This document shows, one piece after another, positions 11,801 through 22,659 of a stretch of 64,000 nt of DNA. Source of the DNA: Azolla caroliniana. Its lineage: Eukaryota; Polypodiophyta. The stretch spans positions 2,356,001 through 2,420,000 of the forward strand of contig JBHGNT010000011.1 in assembly GCA_043228905.1 (NCBI GenBank), read 5' to 3'. Position 1 is the stretch's first letter. Each line of letters opens with the position of its first letter. The notes beneath the pieces were generated by a model that searched no databases, was not told where the DNA came from, and worked only from the letters and a program-made list of their open reading frames with translations. A program made the position numbers and the translations under genes.

Positions 11801-13511
11801 GGTCGGGTCCTAAACAAAAATAGACAAATTCTATAAATAAAATACTAATAACAGAAATTCATTTACAAAACCTGATCTTGTGCACAATATTTCCAGTCTG
11901 AGTAAAGCAAAGAGAGACAGAAGCCAAACACAGCAATGTACTACACACATGCACATACAGAAAACATTAATGTCTGGATAGGAACAAAACAGACAAAATC
12001 AAGATTAAGCATAGACATGGCATTCTTGAGAACCATATTAAAATCAGGTTACAAACTAATAAGGGCACAATACCATGTGACATGGGCATTTCATCCCTAT
12101 TCCAGTGATTAAGTCAAAAAGAGTATTATACACAAGTATTTTATAGGTGGAGAACGAAAATGACAGGTAGAGAAATTCTTACCACAGAAATCTGACCTTT
12201 ATAAAGTTCACCCAGAAACGCAAGTGCAAATAATGCACATCAGTCCACGATCAAGTGTAGCAAAACATGTGTAAAGCATCTATAGTACCAGATACAGGAG
12301 TGCATCATCCCATCAAAAGGGCTCTGCCAGTGGGTGAGTGAATAATGTGTGGAAAAGCCATATCTCTGGCCTCCTCTTTCATTTTCTAATTATTCCTTTA
12401 TTACTAGCTAGCTTAAACTTATACTGTTTAATGCATTGGTTCTAAACACACAATCCTAACTTCCTTGCAAGCTAAGCATAGTACAATGATCTGTAATCTT
12501 GCTTGCTTCACACCCATCATCCATAGAAGAAAACATTGCCAGCCGATGGTGGGTGATCATCTCCATACTATTTCATCACTAATTATTGTTCAATTGCTTG
12601 CTAAATAAGTTCACTTGATGTACACTCGTCTTCTATTACTAATTCCGCTGCACAACCCTCAATTTGTTACCATCAACTGAATTTCTGTCTATTAACAATG
12701 CATCAATCCTCTAATTTATCACAAACACGTACCTTTTTTACTCATACCAGTAACCAGATATACATCTGGCATGATCAGGGGGAAGTTCCTTCCCTATTTC
12801 CAACAATTTCGGTAACGTTACCGCTTCTAGATATTTGCCAATCAAGTGTTCACACAATCCTCAGTAACATCAGCAATCAAATGTTAGCGCAATCCATAAT
12901 TGCATGAGCAATCAAGTGTTAGAACAATCCGGGGTATGTCATTTGTCAGCTAGCTTTTGACTATTTAAAGATGTATCAGTGTTAACTAAGGATTACTTTA
13001 CAAGCTAACCGTAGCAAAAAGACAGGATGAAATACATTAAGAACTGATGACAAGGCGGAGAAATCGAACGGACTCTGGAACTTCAGCTCTTCCTGACCAG
13101 TAACTTCTGCCTTTTTTGATCCTTCACTTGATGAAACCGAAGCTTGCTGATCAGCCTTTTCCTTCACATCTAGCAAAAGGCAGAAGAAAAAAAGCAAATG
13201 CCTGATCTTGTAAGAAATTAACCGTGGGAAAATTGTTGCTAAAACACAACGTGTACAGAACACATATCAAAACACAAGAAACAAAAGCAAAAAAAGCAAG
13301 ACTGAAAGGAGCGGGGGGAGATCATGTAAGAAACTTCCGATCATGTAAGAAACCATGGAGGAAAGTAACTTGAGGCGAAAATAAGGAAGCAAAAAAAAGT
13401 GGAAGGTTTTGATGGCAGTTCAGCCCGTTTTCTTTCTGTTTCGAAAAGTCAAGAGAGGAAGGAAGGAAAAAAAGAAGCGGATTGTAGAGTACCTGAAGGT
13501 GAAGAAGCCAT
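8845..13511 (-). CDS. AKR2: ankyrin repeat-containing protein 2 (AKR2-type cytosolic chaperone), eight exons, 342 aa
   Basis: AKR2 proteins bind nascent chloroplast outer-envelope proteins and some peroxisomal membrane proteins in the cytosol and deliver them to the membrane. Exons on minus: 13511-13493, 13169-13036, 11809-11603, 11496-11348, 10785-10599, 9897-9805, 9603-9464 and 8944-8845. They join in phase into exactly 343 codons, the length I recall for Arabidopsis AKR2A. The N-terminus is MASSPSDVKEKAD, then a [14 protein letters not shown] segment and a Sti1-like helical part with repeated DP-x-MA/LA motifs (residues about 50-170). The conserved [14 protein letters not shown] comes next, then an acidic linker and four ankyrin repeats (about 215-342; [34 protein letters not shown]) to the end KLLEKDAFL. 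All introns have GT-AG ends. A small duplication ([10 protein letters not shown]) is present in the linker. Confidence 0.95.
9311..9335. repeat. poly-G run in the last AKR2 intron
   Basis: An almost uninterrupted run of about 24 G (one T near its left edge) between exons 8 and 7 of AKR2. On the transcript strand it is poly-C. Confidence 0.85.
10947..11214. repeat. 134-bp tandem duplication in AKR2 intron 4
   Basis: Two adjacent copies with a period of 134 bases (starts 10947 and 11081), differing at only a few positions. Entirely intronic, between the exons at 11348-11496 and 10599-10785, so it does not change the protein. Confidence 0.9.
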
Positions 13512-13658
13512 GGCGAAAAATCCAATCAATCGGCAGAAAGCGCAGATGGAAGAGTGAAACAGGGAGAAGCTCTTCTCTCAGTATCTGCCTCTGTCTCTGT
13601 TCTCTGTTCTCTGTCTCCGTCTCTGTGTGTATATGTGGATGGGGTTTCTCGGTGTAAA

Positions 13659-13665
13659 TGGGCCC
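13659..13665 (-). promoter_or_regulatory. site II-like element (TGGGCCC) upstream of AKR2
   Basis: TGGGCCC lies about 150 bases before the AKR2 ATG. Site II words (TGGGCY) are common in promoters of plant housekeeping genes. The leader is rich in GA/CT and no clear TATA box is seen, which fits a broadly expressed gene. Inference from the motif alone. Confidence 0.35.
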
Positions 13666-13784
13666 TATTTCTAAGGACCCCACATCCTCTTCTTCTTCTA
13701 AGTTCTTCTCCCTCCATCTGGATCTCCTTCACACATCATTGAGAGAGAGAGAGAGACAAACAGACAAAAAGAGAGAGCTTGAAT

Positions 13785-14065
13785 GCATGTAGCTCAGTTC
13801 GTAAGATTGCCCAATGGAGACCAGGTGGTCATGGGTTCGACCCCTGCATTCCACAATGGCATCTAGTGAAATAAGAGGTCTATCTATTGAGTAATAGAGA
13901 GATGAGAAGATTGTGTTCTGAACCCGAGATGTAGTGTTAATGACTTACCACGGGTTCGACCGCTATTCCACAATGGCAACTAGTGAAATAAGAGGTATCT
14001 ATGGAGTAATAAAGAGGTGAGAAGATTGTGTTTTGAACTCGAGACATAGTGTTAATAGTGTAAAC
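13785..14065 (+). repeat. tRNA-derived SINE-like repeat with partial duplication
   Basis: Begins with a tRNA-like head: A-box TAGCTCAGTTCGTAAG and B-box GGGTTCGACCCC (about 13839-13850). The tail ATTCCACAATGGCATCTAGT and AATAAGAGGTNTATCTAT occurs twice (from about 13848 and about 13965), the second time preceded only by a B-box-like GGGTTCGACC. It is thus a SINE plus a head-truncated second unit. The head differs too much from a cloverleaf to be a tRNA gene. Confidence 0.55.
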
Positions 14066-14139
14066 GACTTACCACTAGGGTAAGCTGATTACAATAAAAG
14101 AGAGATCATGGGACTATTCTCCTTCACAATAATAGTCAA

Positions 14140-15304
14140 ATGTGCATGGATGGCTTGATACAATCGGAGATTCCTCTTTCGGGCATCAAGCCAGAATCGC
14201 TAGTAATTGTCGGTGGCTTTGATGGCGGATTGATTTGCAAACGATCGGTTCAAAAATGGGTGATTTACTTGTTGAATCGCAATATGAAGCCTCAGGAACA
14301 ACGATTATTATGCCTACCTATGCATTTTGGTCACGGCACAATCACCCCCTCGACAAACATATAATCCAAATCCAATGGATTCTGCAACACCTATGGAGAT
14401 TGAGATGTGACACGTCAATGAGAACCCTTACTAGACAAGGAAAAGCAATGACTTCGAAGCAAATCGTCTTTGCTTATATTGCGGTGGTCTAGGACATATA
14501 ACAGTAAATTTTCCCCATAGGCCGAGGCTTCAGGTAAACCAAATCATTACTATTAGTAAACCTGAGTTTAGTAAATTTTACCCATAGGCTGAGCCATCAT
14601 GCAATCATTTCGGTAGCCTGATATTAACAAATCAATTTGAGGTATGTACTAAGTTAGCTAGATGAAGAGGTAAACCAGTGAGTCCAACCAAAATTGGAGC
14701 CATTTGGTTGGACAATCATAGGTTGTTCCAGCCAATCCCTAGTAATGGTTTCATTTTGTCCAATCACGTTAGTAGTGGTTTCTCATCCCTAGTCCAAGTA
14801 AGCACATCAAGTAGTACCACTATACATGTTCTTGCTCTCTTATATACTAGTGCTAGCTCTCGCTTCATGGATCAAGATTTTGCATTGACACACAAAATAA
14901 CTTTAGAAAAGCTTCATTGTCTAACTTCAATTATAGTCATTGATGGTCGACCTATTGCTTCTGGAGCCTAGCAATATAGTAGAAGAGTTTGAACCAGTTC
15001 GAGCGGTCTTAGAAGAATTGGCATGTGTGATATCTTTCATTATAATTAATAGTTTTGAACATCCAATTGTCCTTGGTTTGCCCTTGTTTGAGCTGCGTAA
15101 TCCAAAGATTAATTGGTAAACCTGAGTAATTTGTAGTTGAAAACAAGTCAATACACAAGTTATCCCCATAGATACCATCACTCAACCCCATAAGGTGTCA
15201 ACGATTTTAGTGCAAGAGCTATGTCGAGAAGGGCAACAAGAAGACATGTTCTTATTTGCAGTAACAACCAACCTTTCTGCTACTCTTGACAATATCTCTC
15301 AAAA
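14140..15304 (+). pseudogene. element N, gypsy gag-protease remnant
   Basis: Broken reading frames on + show gag signs: a Pro/Met/Glu stretch (NPNPMDSATPMEIE) followed by a zinc-knuckle relic CLYCGGLGHITVNF, in which the last Cys is replaced by Phe (about 14470-14515). A retropepsin region follows, with the active-site area decayed (FMDQDFALTHKITLEK, IDGRPIASG). The linker to RT (QQEDMFLFAVTT) is cut at 15304 by the LTR of element M. Stops and frameshifts throughout; not functional. Confidence 0.65.
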
Positions 15305-15606
15305 TGAGAGAGAATCACAAGATAAAGAGAGAGAAGTATGATAAAAGGAAGCACAAGGATAGGAACAACTTAGAGGCTTAAGCCTAGTGTTGAACCGAAT
15401 TGGTTGTGAATAATACAATATGCCTCTATTTATAGGGCTTTCAAGAATATTTCTATTAAAGTTTCTAGAATATTTGTGAATTTTCCGGAATGAAATAACA
15501 AATGAAAATAATATCTTATGTATTACAACATTTATCCTAATGGTAAGGCCTCAACCCGTGTACTATAGTCACGGGTTCATTTCCTATTTGAGGCCATATC
15601 ATGACA
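15305..15606 (-). repeat. 3' LTR of gypsy element M
   Basis: On minus it starts TGTCATGATATGGCCTC at 15606, directly after a polypurine tract (GAAGAAGGGGATAC) that follows the pol end. It ends TCTCTCTCA at 15305. It contains TATAAATA (about 15425-15432) with heat-shock-type elements just upstream. Its partner 5' LTR is absent, because the element is truncated on the right. Confidence 0.6.
15440..15490 (-). promoter_or_regulatory. heat-shock-element cluster and TATA in the M LTR
   Basis: GAAttTTCcgGAA (15478-15490) is a perfect three-unit nGAAnnTTCnnGAAn heat-shock element. TTCtaGAA (15463-15470) and TTCaaGAA (15440-15447) are two-unit sites. All three lie within about 60 bases upstream of TATAAATA (15425-15432) in the element's own orientation. 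Binding by heat-shock factors is inferred from the motif. Confidence 0.5.
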
Positions 15607-16145
15607 GTATCCCCTTCTTCGAACGACAAGTGATTTACGAGTTGTCTTTAGTTGAGGACATTGTTTGTTTGGATATTATCAATGAAATTCCTCAACAAGG
15701 GTTCAAGTATTTGCAACATGCTCTACAGGTTCCCAAGTAAGGTCACTCGGATTATATCCTAGTATAGTCCATCCACCAAATAATAGAGCTTGTTGCGATC
15801 AATCTTGGAATCAAGAATAGCAGCGACTTTGTACTTTGGTCCATCTTCAAGTTCGACAACGGTGGAGGTGGTGTAGTATGATTTGGAATATAACTTACTT
15901 GGCATGGTTCTAAGAGAGAATGGTGAAATACTGGATGTATCCATAATTGTGGAGGTAGATAAAGGTAAAAGTTTACATCATTACTTTTTCTATTAATGAC
16001 AAAAGGGCCTAACTGTTGATAATCCAAGTTGGCACATGGTCTGGTTGTGTTTATAGGTCATCGTAGTAGCCATACTCGATCTCCAACTTCAAAACTAGAT
16101 GAAAGTTGATGATTATTTGCATTGTCTTTCTCTGTTAGTTGAGCT
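15607..16145 (-). pseudogene. element M, gypsy integrase C-terminus and chromodomain
   Basis: On minus, after copia A is removed, pol continues with FEVGDRVWLLR, DYQQLGPFVI, FYLYLPPQLWIHPVFHHSLLEPC and a chromodomain (KYKVAAILDSKIDRNKLYYLVDGL, then TWEP, LVEEFH and YPNKQCPQ in a shifted frame). This order is diagnostic for chromovirus integrases. Several stops and frame changes are present. Confidence 0.75.
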
Positions 16146-16150
16146 TGATG

Positions 16151-16831
16151 TGACGGGAACCCAACATTCCTTATGCGCAACGCTCGGCCACAACCGAGCT
16201 TAGAATGATGCACAGAAAAAACGGGAAATAAAACGCGACACAAAGGAGAGGAAGAATACACAGGAGGTTAACGTGGAAAACCCCAAACTAGGGGAAAAAA
16301 CCACGGCAGCCCACAGGCTGCAAACTGTCACTATGTAAGAATGTACAAAACAGTGAGTTCACGGAGGCAACGACCTCGTGCTCACGATCTTCGCCACAGG
16401 CGGCGGTTACAACAGAGGCAATGACCTCGTCTCTCTCTCTCTCTCTCTGTACAGTTACGCACTCTCTCTTCTTCTTGCACCAACAAGGGAAAAATAACAA
16501 CAACCAACAGTTCCTAAAAGTTTGCCCTAAGTCATATTTATACTAATATGACTTTTCGGCTATTTACAAAAGTAGCCTCGATGGGCTCTCAGAAACATAT
16601 TTACGAATATGTCTCTTCATCCGGTTCATACCGGGCCTGTACCATCCGGCTCTCCGTAGCCGAGTACTCCTCATCCGGTTCATACCGGGCCTGCACCATC
16701 CGGCTCTCCGTAGCCGGGTACTCCTCATCCGGTTCATACCGGGCCTGCACCATCCGGTTTCGGCCTCGACCGAGTTTGTTCATCAGCACTGATCTTCTCC
16801 CTTCCCATCCGGAGGGACCTGTCTCCCAACA
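16151..16831 (-). repeat. 3' LTR of copia A (three tandem units)
   Basis: 681 bp, TGTTGGGAGACAGG to CCCGTCA on minus. U3 holds three copies of a 54-bp unit built from CATCCGGTTCATACCGGGCC and TCCGTAGCCG. A TATAAATA-type box lies near 16535-16545. Confidence 0.92.
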
Positions 16832-16841
16832 AACTCCCCCT

Positions 16842-19800
16842 TCACTCCGGCATGGGGTGTCTTACCAGTCCGATCCTCTTCCGGCATGCGTCCAGCTTGT
16901 CGGGTATCAGCACTTTGGTCAGCATATCTGACCCGTTCTCGGCCGTGTGGATCTTCGTCAGTGCGAACTCTTGGTCATCTACTCTTTCCCGGATCCAGTG
17001 ATACCTCCGCTGGATATGCTTCGTCCGGGAATGGTAGGCCGCATTCTTAGCAAGGTGGATGACACTTTGACTGTCACAGTAGAGTCGGTATTCCTCTTGC
17101 CGGATACCGAGCTCTCCGATGAAGTGCTTCATCCATAATATTTCCTTGCCGGCTTCCACAGCCGCCATGTACTCCGCCTCTGTGGTTGACAATGCAACCG
17201 TCTTCTGCAGCCTCGACTGCCACGAAACAGCTCCCCCTGCATATGTCATCACATACCCAGATATAGACCGGCTGGTATCCACATCAGCCGACATGTCCGA
17301 ATCGGTGAAACCGTCCAGTTGAGGTTTTCCGGAGCCGAATCGGAGACACATATTTGAAGTGCCCTTCAAATACCGGAGTATCCACTTGACCGCGTTCCAG
17401 TGCTCCTTGCCGGGATTGCTCATAAACCGGCTCACCACTTCGACTGCGTATCCAATGTCCGGTCGGGTACAAACCATTGCGTACATCAAGCTCTCGACAG
17501 CAGAGGCATATGGGATCTTCATCATATCCGCCTTCTTTGCTTTCGTCTTCGGGCTTTGCTTACCGGATAGCCTGCAGTTTGCCGGAAGTGTTGATCCGAC
17601 CAGTTTCGATTCTGACATGTTGAACCGGTGAAGCACCTTTGTCACGTACTTCTCCTGTGACAACCATAATTGCTTCGCTTTCCGGTTACGGATGATGTGC
17701 ATCCCCAGCATCTGTCTTGCCGGACCCAAGTCTTTCATTGAGAAGGTCTGGTTGAGAGCCTTCTTCAGCATCCGTATTTTTACTTGGTCTCGTCCGACGA
17801 TCAACATGTCATCCACGTATAGGAGGAGTATCAGGAAGTCCTCTCCTTCGAACTTCTTCACAAACACGCAGTGATCGGCCTGCGTCTTGTGGTACCCTTG
17901 ATCGGTCATGAAGGAGTCGAACTTCCGGTACCATTGCCGGGGAGCCTGCTTCAGTCCGTACAGGCTCTTCTTCAACCGGCATACCAGGTGCTCCTTCCCT
18001 TTCTCCACAAATCCTTCCAGTTGCTGCATGTAGATCTCCTCTTCGAGGTCGCCGTGAAGGAATGCCGTCTTCACGTCCAACTGCTCTACCTTGAGGTCCA
18101 TGCTTGCCGCTATACTCAGCACCGTCCGGATGGAGGTCATCTTTACTACCGGGGCAAATATCTCGTCGAAATCCACGCCCTTCTTCTGTTGGAACCCCTT
18201 CACCATGATCCTGGCTTTGTATCTCGGGGGGTTTCCGGCATCTCCCGGTTTCAACTTGTACACCCACTTGTTTCGGAGTGCCCGCTTTCCTTTCGGCAAC
18301 TCCACCAATTCATATGTATGGTTCTCATGCAGGGAATCCATCTCATCCTGCATGGCACTTAACCATTTTCGGTTGTGGGTGTCTTCCTTCGCTTCTTCGA
18401 AGCTTTCCGGCTCGCCCTCATCGGTCAGCAGAACATGCTCTGCATCCGGAAATCTTCGGGGGGCCCTTCTCTCTCTGAGAGGATATCTCCGTCTTCGGGC
18501 TTCGGTAACCGGCTCCTCCATTTGCTCTTCATCCGAATCCGATTCGGGGTCTTGGCCGGTTCCGGTCTCAGCTTCCTCTACCTCTTCTTCTGCCGGTTCG
18601 GTATCCTCACCGTAACCGGCTGGTTCCTCGAGTGCTAACCGGTCTCTTGCCGGTTGGGTCTGCTCATCATAGAGTCTATCCTTACCGGTCGACTCGGAGT
18701 TCATTATCTTCTTCTCCGACTCCCAGTCGGCGAGCGTTTTGTTCTCCATGAAGATAATATCTCGACTCCGGAATACCTTCTTGTCGAGCGGGTCCCACAC
18801 TCGGTAGCCGAACTCATCGTCACCGTAACCGAGGAATATGCATGGCCGAGTCTTTGGATCTAGCTTTCCTCTCCGGTCCTTAGCTACATGCACGTACGCG
18901 AGACACCCGAACACCTTCAGATGCCGGTAGGATACTTCCTTACCGGTCCACACTCTCTGTGGCGTGTCTCCGTCCAAGGGTACTGAGGGTGATCTATTAA
19001 TCACATATGTCGCCGTCAACAGTGCCTCAGCCCAAAACTTCTTGGGTAGTTTTGCATGCGCTAGCATACTCCGGACCCTCTCCATTATGGTCCGGTTCAT
19101 CCTCTCGGCCAGTCCGTTTAGTTCCGGCGTCTTCGGCACGGTAAATTCGAGCCGGATTCCCTTCGAGCGGCAGTACTCCTCGAACTACCCCCGGTATTCT
19201 CCTCCGTTATCTGCTCGAACCGCCTTCAGCTTCCGGCCGGTTTCTCTTTCCACTCTCGCGTGGAGGTCTTTGAAGACGGATAACACTTGATCCTTCGTCT
19301 TCAACGGTGTGGCCCACAACTTCCGGCTGTGGTCATCTATGAACGTCACGAAGTACTGCACTCCAGCGTGTGACTTCGTGTCTACTTAACACACATCTGT
19401 ATGCACCGACTCTAGTGGTGCATTACGTCTCATCGGTGGCCTTGGTCGGAAGGAGGTCCAGTTTTGCTTACCGGCCAGACAATCAGTGCACTTCTCCAAG
19501 TGCACGTTCTTCACTGGAATGAGGTTGTCGTTTGGAAGCCTCTTTATCCCCTTCTCGCTCATATGACACAACCTCTTGTGCCACAGCTCACCGGCAGTGT
19601 CAGAAGCCACGTTCACTTCTTCCGGACATAACCGGGCATTCATCAGGTACAGGGTGTTTACCTTCCGGGCCCGAGCCACAATCAGGCTCCCTTTGCTGAA
19701 CTTCAGGACACCGTTCCGGATGCTACCCGTGTAGCCTTCATCATCTAGCCGACCGGCTGATATCAGGTTCAGTCGAACCTCCGGAACGTGTTGGACATGC

Positions 19801-20888
19801 CTCAGCAGCAACTTGCATCCGGTTGGTGTTGACAGCCACACGTCTCCCATGCCGACAATTCGGCATGTACCTTCATTCCCCATCTGGACACAGCCGTGAT
19901 CACCGGCTGAATAGGATGAGAAGCATTTCCGGTCCGGGGTAAGGTGGAACGACGCTCCGGAGTCTACCACCCAGTTCATCTCGTCGCCGGCAAGGTTTAT
20001 TTCACTCTCCTCGGTGATGAGCATCAACTCCTCTTCACTTGCCGTGATTGCCATCGTTCCCTTCCGGTCCGGCCCCCTCCGGTCTTTACCGTTTCGGTCC
20101 GGGGTTTGCTTCGAATCGGTACCGTCGGTTTCCTTGTCTTTACGGAAATGCCGACAGTTCTTTTGGAAGTGTCCCGGCTTGCCGCAATAGAAGCAAGTAG
20201 GTCTCCCCCTTGACTTTGACCGTGTCCCCGACTTCTCCCGATTCTAGGGACTATGGTTTCTATGTCTTCCGCGTTCCGATTCGGTAAGGAGCGCTTTGGA
20301 GTCGGAGCTCGTATCTTTGTCTTTCCGACGCGCCTCCTCATCTAGCAAGCTCGACTTTACTCTTGCTAGGGATAACCGTTTTCCTTCCGGCCCGGCGTTG
20401 CCCAAAGTGACAACCAACGTCTCCCAGCTATCCGGGAGGGAACCGAGCAGGAGTAGTGCTAGTACCTCATCGGCAAGAGGTACTTCCAATGACGTTGCCT
20501 GATGTATCAGCCCCTGGAAGGCATTCATGTGCTCCGCCATGTTGGAGCCATCTTGGTACCAGAGTCTTACTAGCTTCCGGAATACCGACACCTGATTGAC
20601 AGCATTTTTGTTCTGGAAAATTATGCCGATCTTCTCCTAGAGCTCATGAGCCTTGCTCTCTTCATTGAAGTTGTTGTATAGGCTCATGTCGATGAAGCAC
20701 TGTATGTACGCCATTGTCTTCATGTGCATCAACTCCCATATCGCGGCGTCGATTTTGTCCGGTCTCTTGTCCCCGAACTGAACCGGCAGCCAGAGGTCTT
20801 TAACAACGAGCATGTCCCTCATCTTCGACTTCCACACTGAATAGTTGGAGCCGGTGAGCTTGAACATGCCGCCAAACGATTCGTCCAT
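16842..20888 (-). pseudogene. gag-pol of copia A, one frame with four stop codons
   Basis: From ATG 20888 (MDESFGGMFKLTGSNY) to the TGA at 16842, a single frame reads through gag, the zinc knuckle CFYCGKPGHFQKNCRH, protease (WVVDSGASFHLTP), integrase (HKRLCH with CTDC; ADNGGEYRG; LNGLAERMNRT), RT (YVDDMLIVG) and RNase H (STTEAEYMAAVE). It is broken only by TAG at 20637-20639 (Trp in relatives), TAG at 20244-20246 (Gln), TAA at 19386-19388 (Gln) and TAG at 19185-19187 (Gln). No frameshift is seen. It therefore died by point mutation after a full-length insertion. Confidence 0.9.
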
Positions 20889-20904
20889 TTTCTGTGTCGA
20901 TTTC

Positions 20905-20916
20905 GCTCTGATACCA
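20905..20916 (-). other. primer-binding site of copia A
   Basis: TGGTATCAGAGC on minus, two bases inside the 5' LTR. It matches the initiator-Met tRNA 3' region used by plant copia elements. Confidence 0.9.
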
Positions 20917-20918
20917 CT

Positions 20919-21707
20919 TGACGGGAACCCAACGTTCCTTATGCGCAACGCTCGGCCACAACCGAGCTTAGAATGATACACAGAAAAAACGGGAAATAAA
21001 ACGCGACACAAAGGAGAGGAAGAATACACAGGAGGTTAACGTGGAAAACCCCAAACTAGGGGAAAAAACCACGGCAGCCCACAGGCTGCAAACTGTCACT
21101 ATGTAAGAATGTACAAAACAGTGAGTTCACGGAGGCAACGACCTCATGCTCACGATCTTCGCCACAGGCGGCGGTTACAACAGAGGCAACGACCTCGTCT
21201 CTCTCTCTCTCTCTCTGTACAGTTACGCACCCTCTCTTCTACTTGCACCAACAAGGGAAAAATAACAACAACCAACAGTTCCTAAAAGTTTGCCCTAAGT
21301 CATATTTATACTAATATGACTTTTCGGCTATTTACAAAAGTAGCCTCGATGGGCTCTCAGAAACATATTTACGAATATGTCTCTTCATCCGGTTCATACC
21401 GGGCCTGTACCATCCGGCTCTCCGTAGCCGAGTACTCCTCATCCGGTTCATACCGGGCCTGCACCATCCGGCTCTCCGTAGCTGGGTACTCCTCATCCGG
21501 TTCATACCGGGCCTGCACCATCTGGCTCTCCGTAGCCAGGTACTCCTCATCCGGTTCATACCGGGCCTGCACCATCCGGCTCTCCGTAGCCGGGTACTCC
21601 TCATCCGGTTCATACTGGGCCTGCACCATCCGGTTTCGGCCTCGGTCGAGTTTGTTCATCGGCACTGATCTTCTCCCTTCCCATCCGGAGGGACCTGTCT
21701 CCCAACA
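20919..21707 (-). repeat. 5' LTR of copia A (five tandem units)
   Basis: 789 bp, 108 bp longer than the 3' LTR because U3 carries five rather than three 54-bp units. Elsewhere the two LTRs are nearly identical. Confidence 0.92.
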
Positions 21708-21712
21708 TGATG

Positions 21713-22650
21713 TAGATGATTGGAAAGTTTTTCCTAAATTTGTCGCCATCGATCCAAATGATCATGAACACAAGGATTTGTTGGTAATTCAAGAGCTTCG
21801 AATAAATACCACCAAGGATGATAATCTTTGTATGCATAGAATGGCGTAACCCTAATAGAGGAGCGGATAAAATTATTATATGCAAATTTTGCAATAGGTG
21901 ATATATCAACCCAATTATCTTGTTGATAACTGATGAAAAAACTAAGATACTGCTCCGATGTCTGATTTGCATGTTCTATTTGTCCATCAATTTGAGGATG
22001 ATAGCTTGAGGAGAGTTTGCAGGAGACCTTGAGCATTGTGAAGAGATGTTTCCAAAATTTAGATATAAATTGAGGTCCATGATCACTGATGATGTTGTTG
22101 GAAAGACCATGGTGACGAAAAACTTCACGCATAACGAGATTTGTTGTGTCCTCACTAGTGATATCTTTAGTACATGGCAAGAAATGTGCCATTTTAGCAT
22201 AATAATTGATCAAATACAATTAAGATAGCATTTGTCATGACACAACATCGTGACAAAATTGAACCCCTTAGAATTTGGAAGATTTGTAATAATGACTAAA
22301 GACATAGATTGCCATGGCCTGCTTGGAATTGGTAATAGCGACAATAAACCATACGAATGATGTAGGGGCATCTTTGCTCTACAACATGTATCACATGTGC
22401 GAACATAATCTTCGACAAATTTGTGTAGATGAGGCCACCAAAATGATCGTGTTACCAAATCCAATGTTTAATCGATACCAAAAATGCCCAGACGTATATG
22501 TATCATGGTAATTTTGTATGACTTGGGGACGAGATGATCCATTAGGAACATAAAGAAGATTTTTGAAGAACAGTAATCCATCATGCCACTTGAATTGCTT
22601 ATAATCCATCGTCTTCTTCAACATACATTTCACATTGGTGATCGTGTATG
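21713..22650 (-). pseudogene. element M, gypsy integrase (zinc-binding and catalytic core)
   Basis: In minus order: LLFFKNLLYVPNGSS and QNYHDTYTSGHF (H2C2 region), FWWPHLHKFVEDYVRTCDTCCRAK, the catalytic core (ISDHGPQFISKFW, SSSYHPQIDGQIEHANQ) and FAYNNFIRSS. It is cut at 21712 by copia A and resumes at 16145. RT and RNase H are missing to the right of 22650, so M is truncated. Confidence 0.8.
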
Positions 22651-22659
22651 ATTATTGTG

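Larger units (their letters stand above)
16151..21707 (-). mobile_element. copia element A (Tork-like), complete with LTRs and TSD
   Basis: LTRs lie at 16151-16831 (3') and 20919-21707 (5'). The 5-bp target duplication tgatg is at 16146-16150 and 21708-21712. The primer-binding site TGGTATCAGAGC (initiator tRNA-Met type, read on minus) is at 20916-20905, and the polypurine tract AAGGGGGAG lies next to 16831. It sits inside the integrase of gypsy M. The pol sequence resembles Tnt1/Tork elements. Four in-frame stops disable it. Confidence 0.95.

Noticed and set aside
13409-13742. Short open frames on both strands around the AKR2 5' end
   Set aside because: They arise from GA/CT-rich leader sequence and overlap the well-supported first exon and intron.
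13790-13860. A tRNA gene upstream of AKR2
   Set aside because: The head has A and B boxes but the arms do not pair and the tail is repeated; SINE-like.
16548-16931. Open frames with a repeated peptide (SSSGSYRACTIRLSVA) at 16.5, 21.3 and 44.6 kb
   Set aside because: They are translations of the 54-bp LTR tandem units, whose length is a multiple of three; there is no start context or domain, and the minus-strand retroelement explains the DNA.
17871-18615. Long open frames antisense to copia pol (also 54013-55525 and 62788-63885)
   Set aside because: They mirror conserved pol codons on the other strand, recur at the same place in each copia copy and show no domain of their own.
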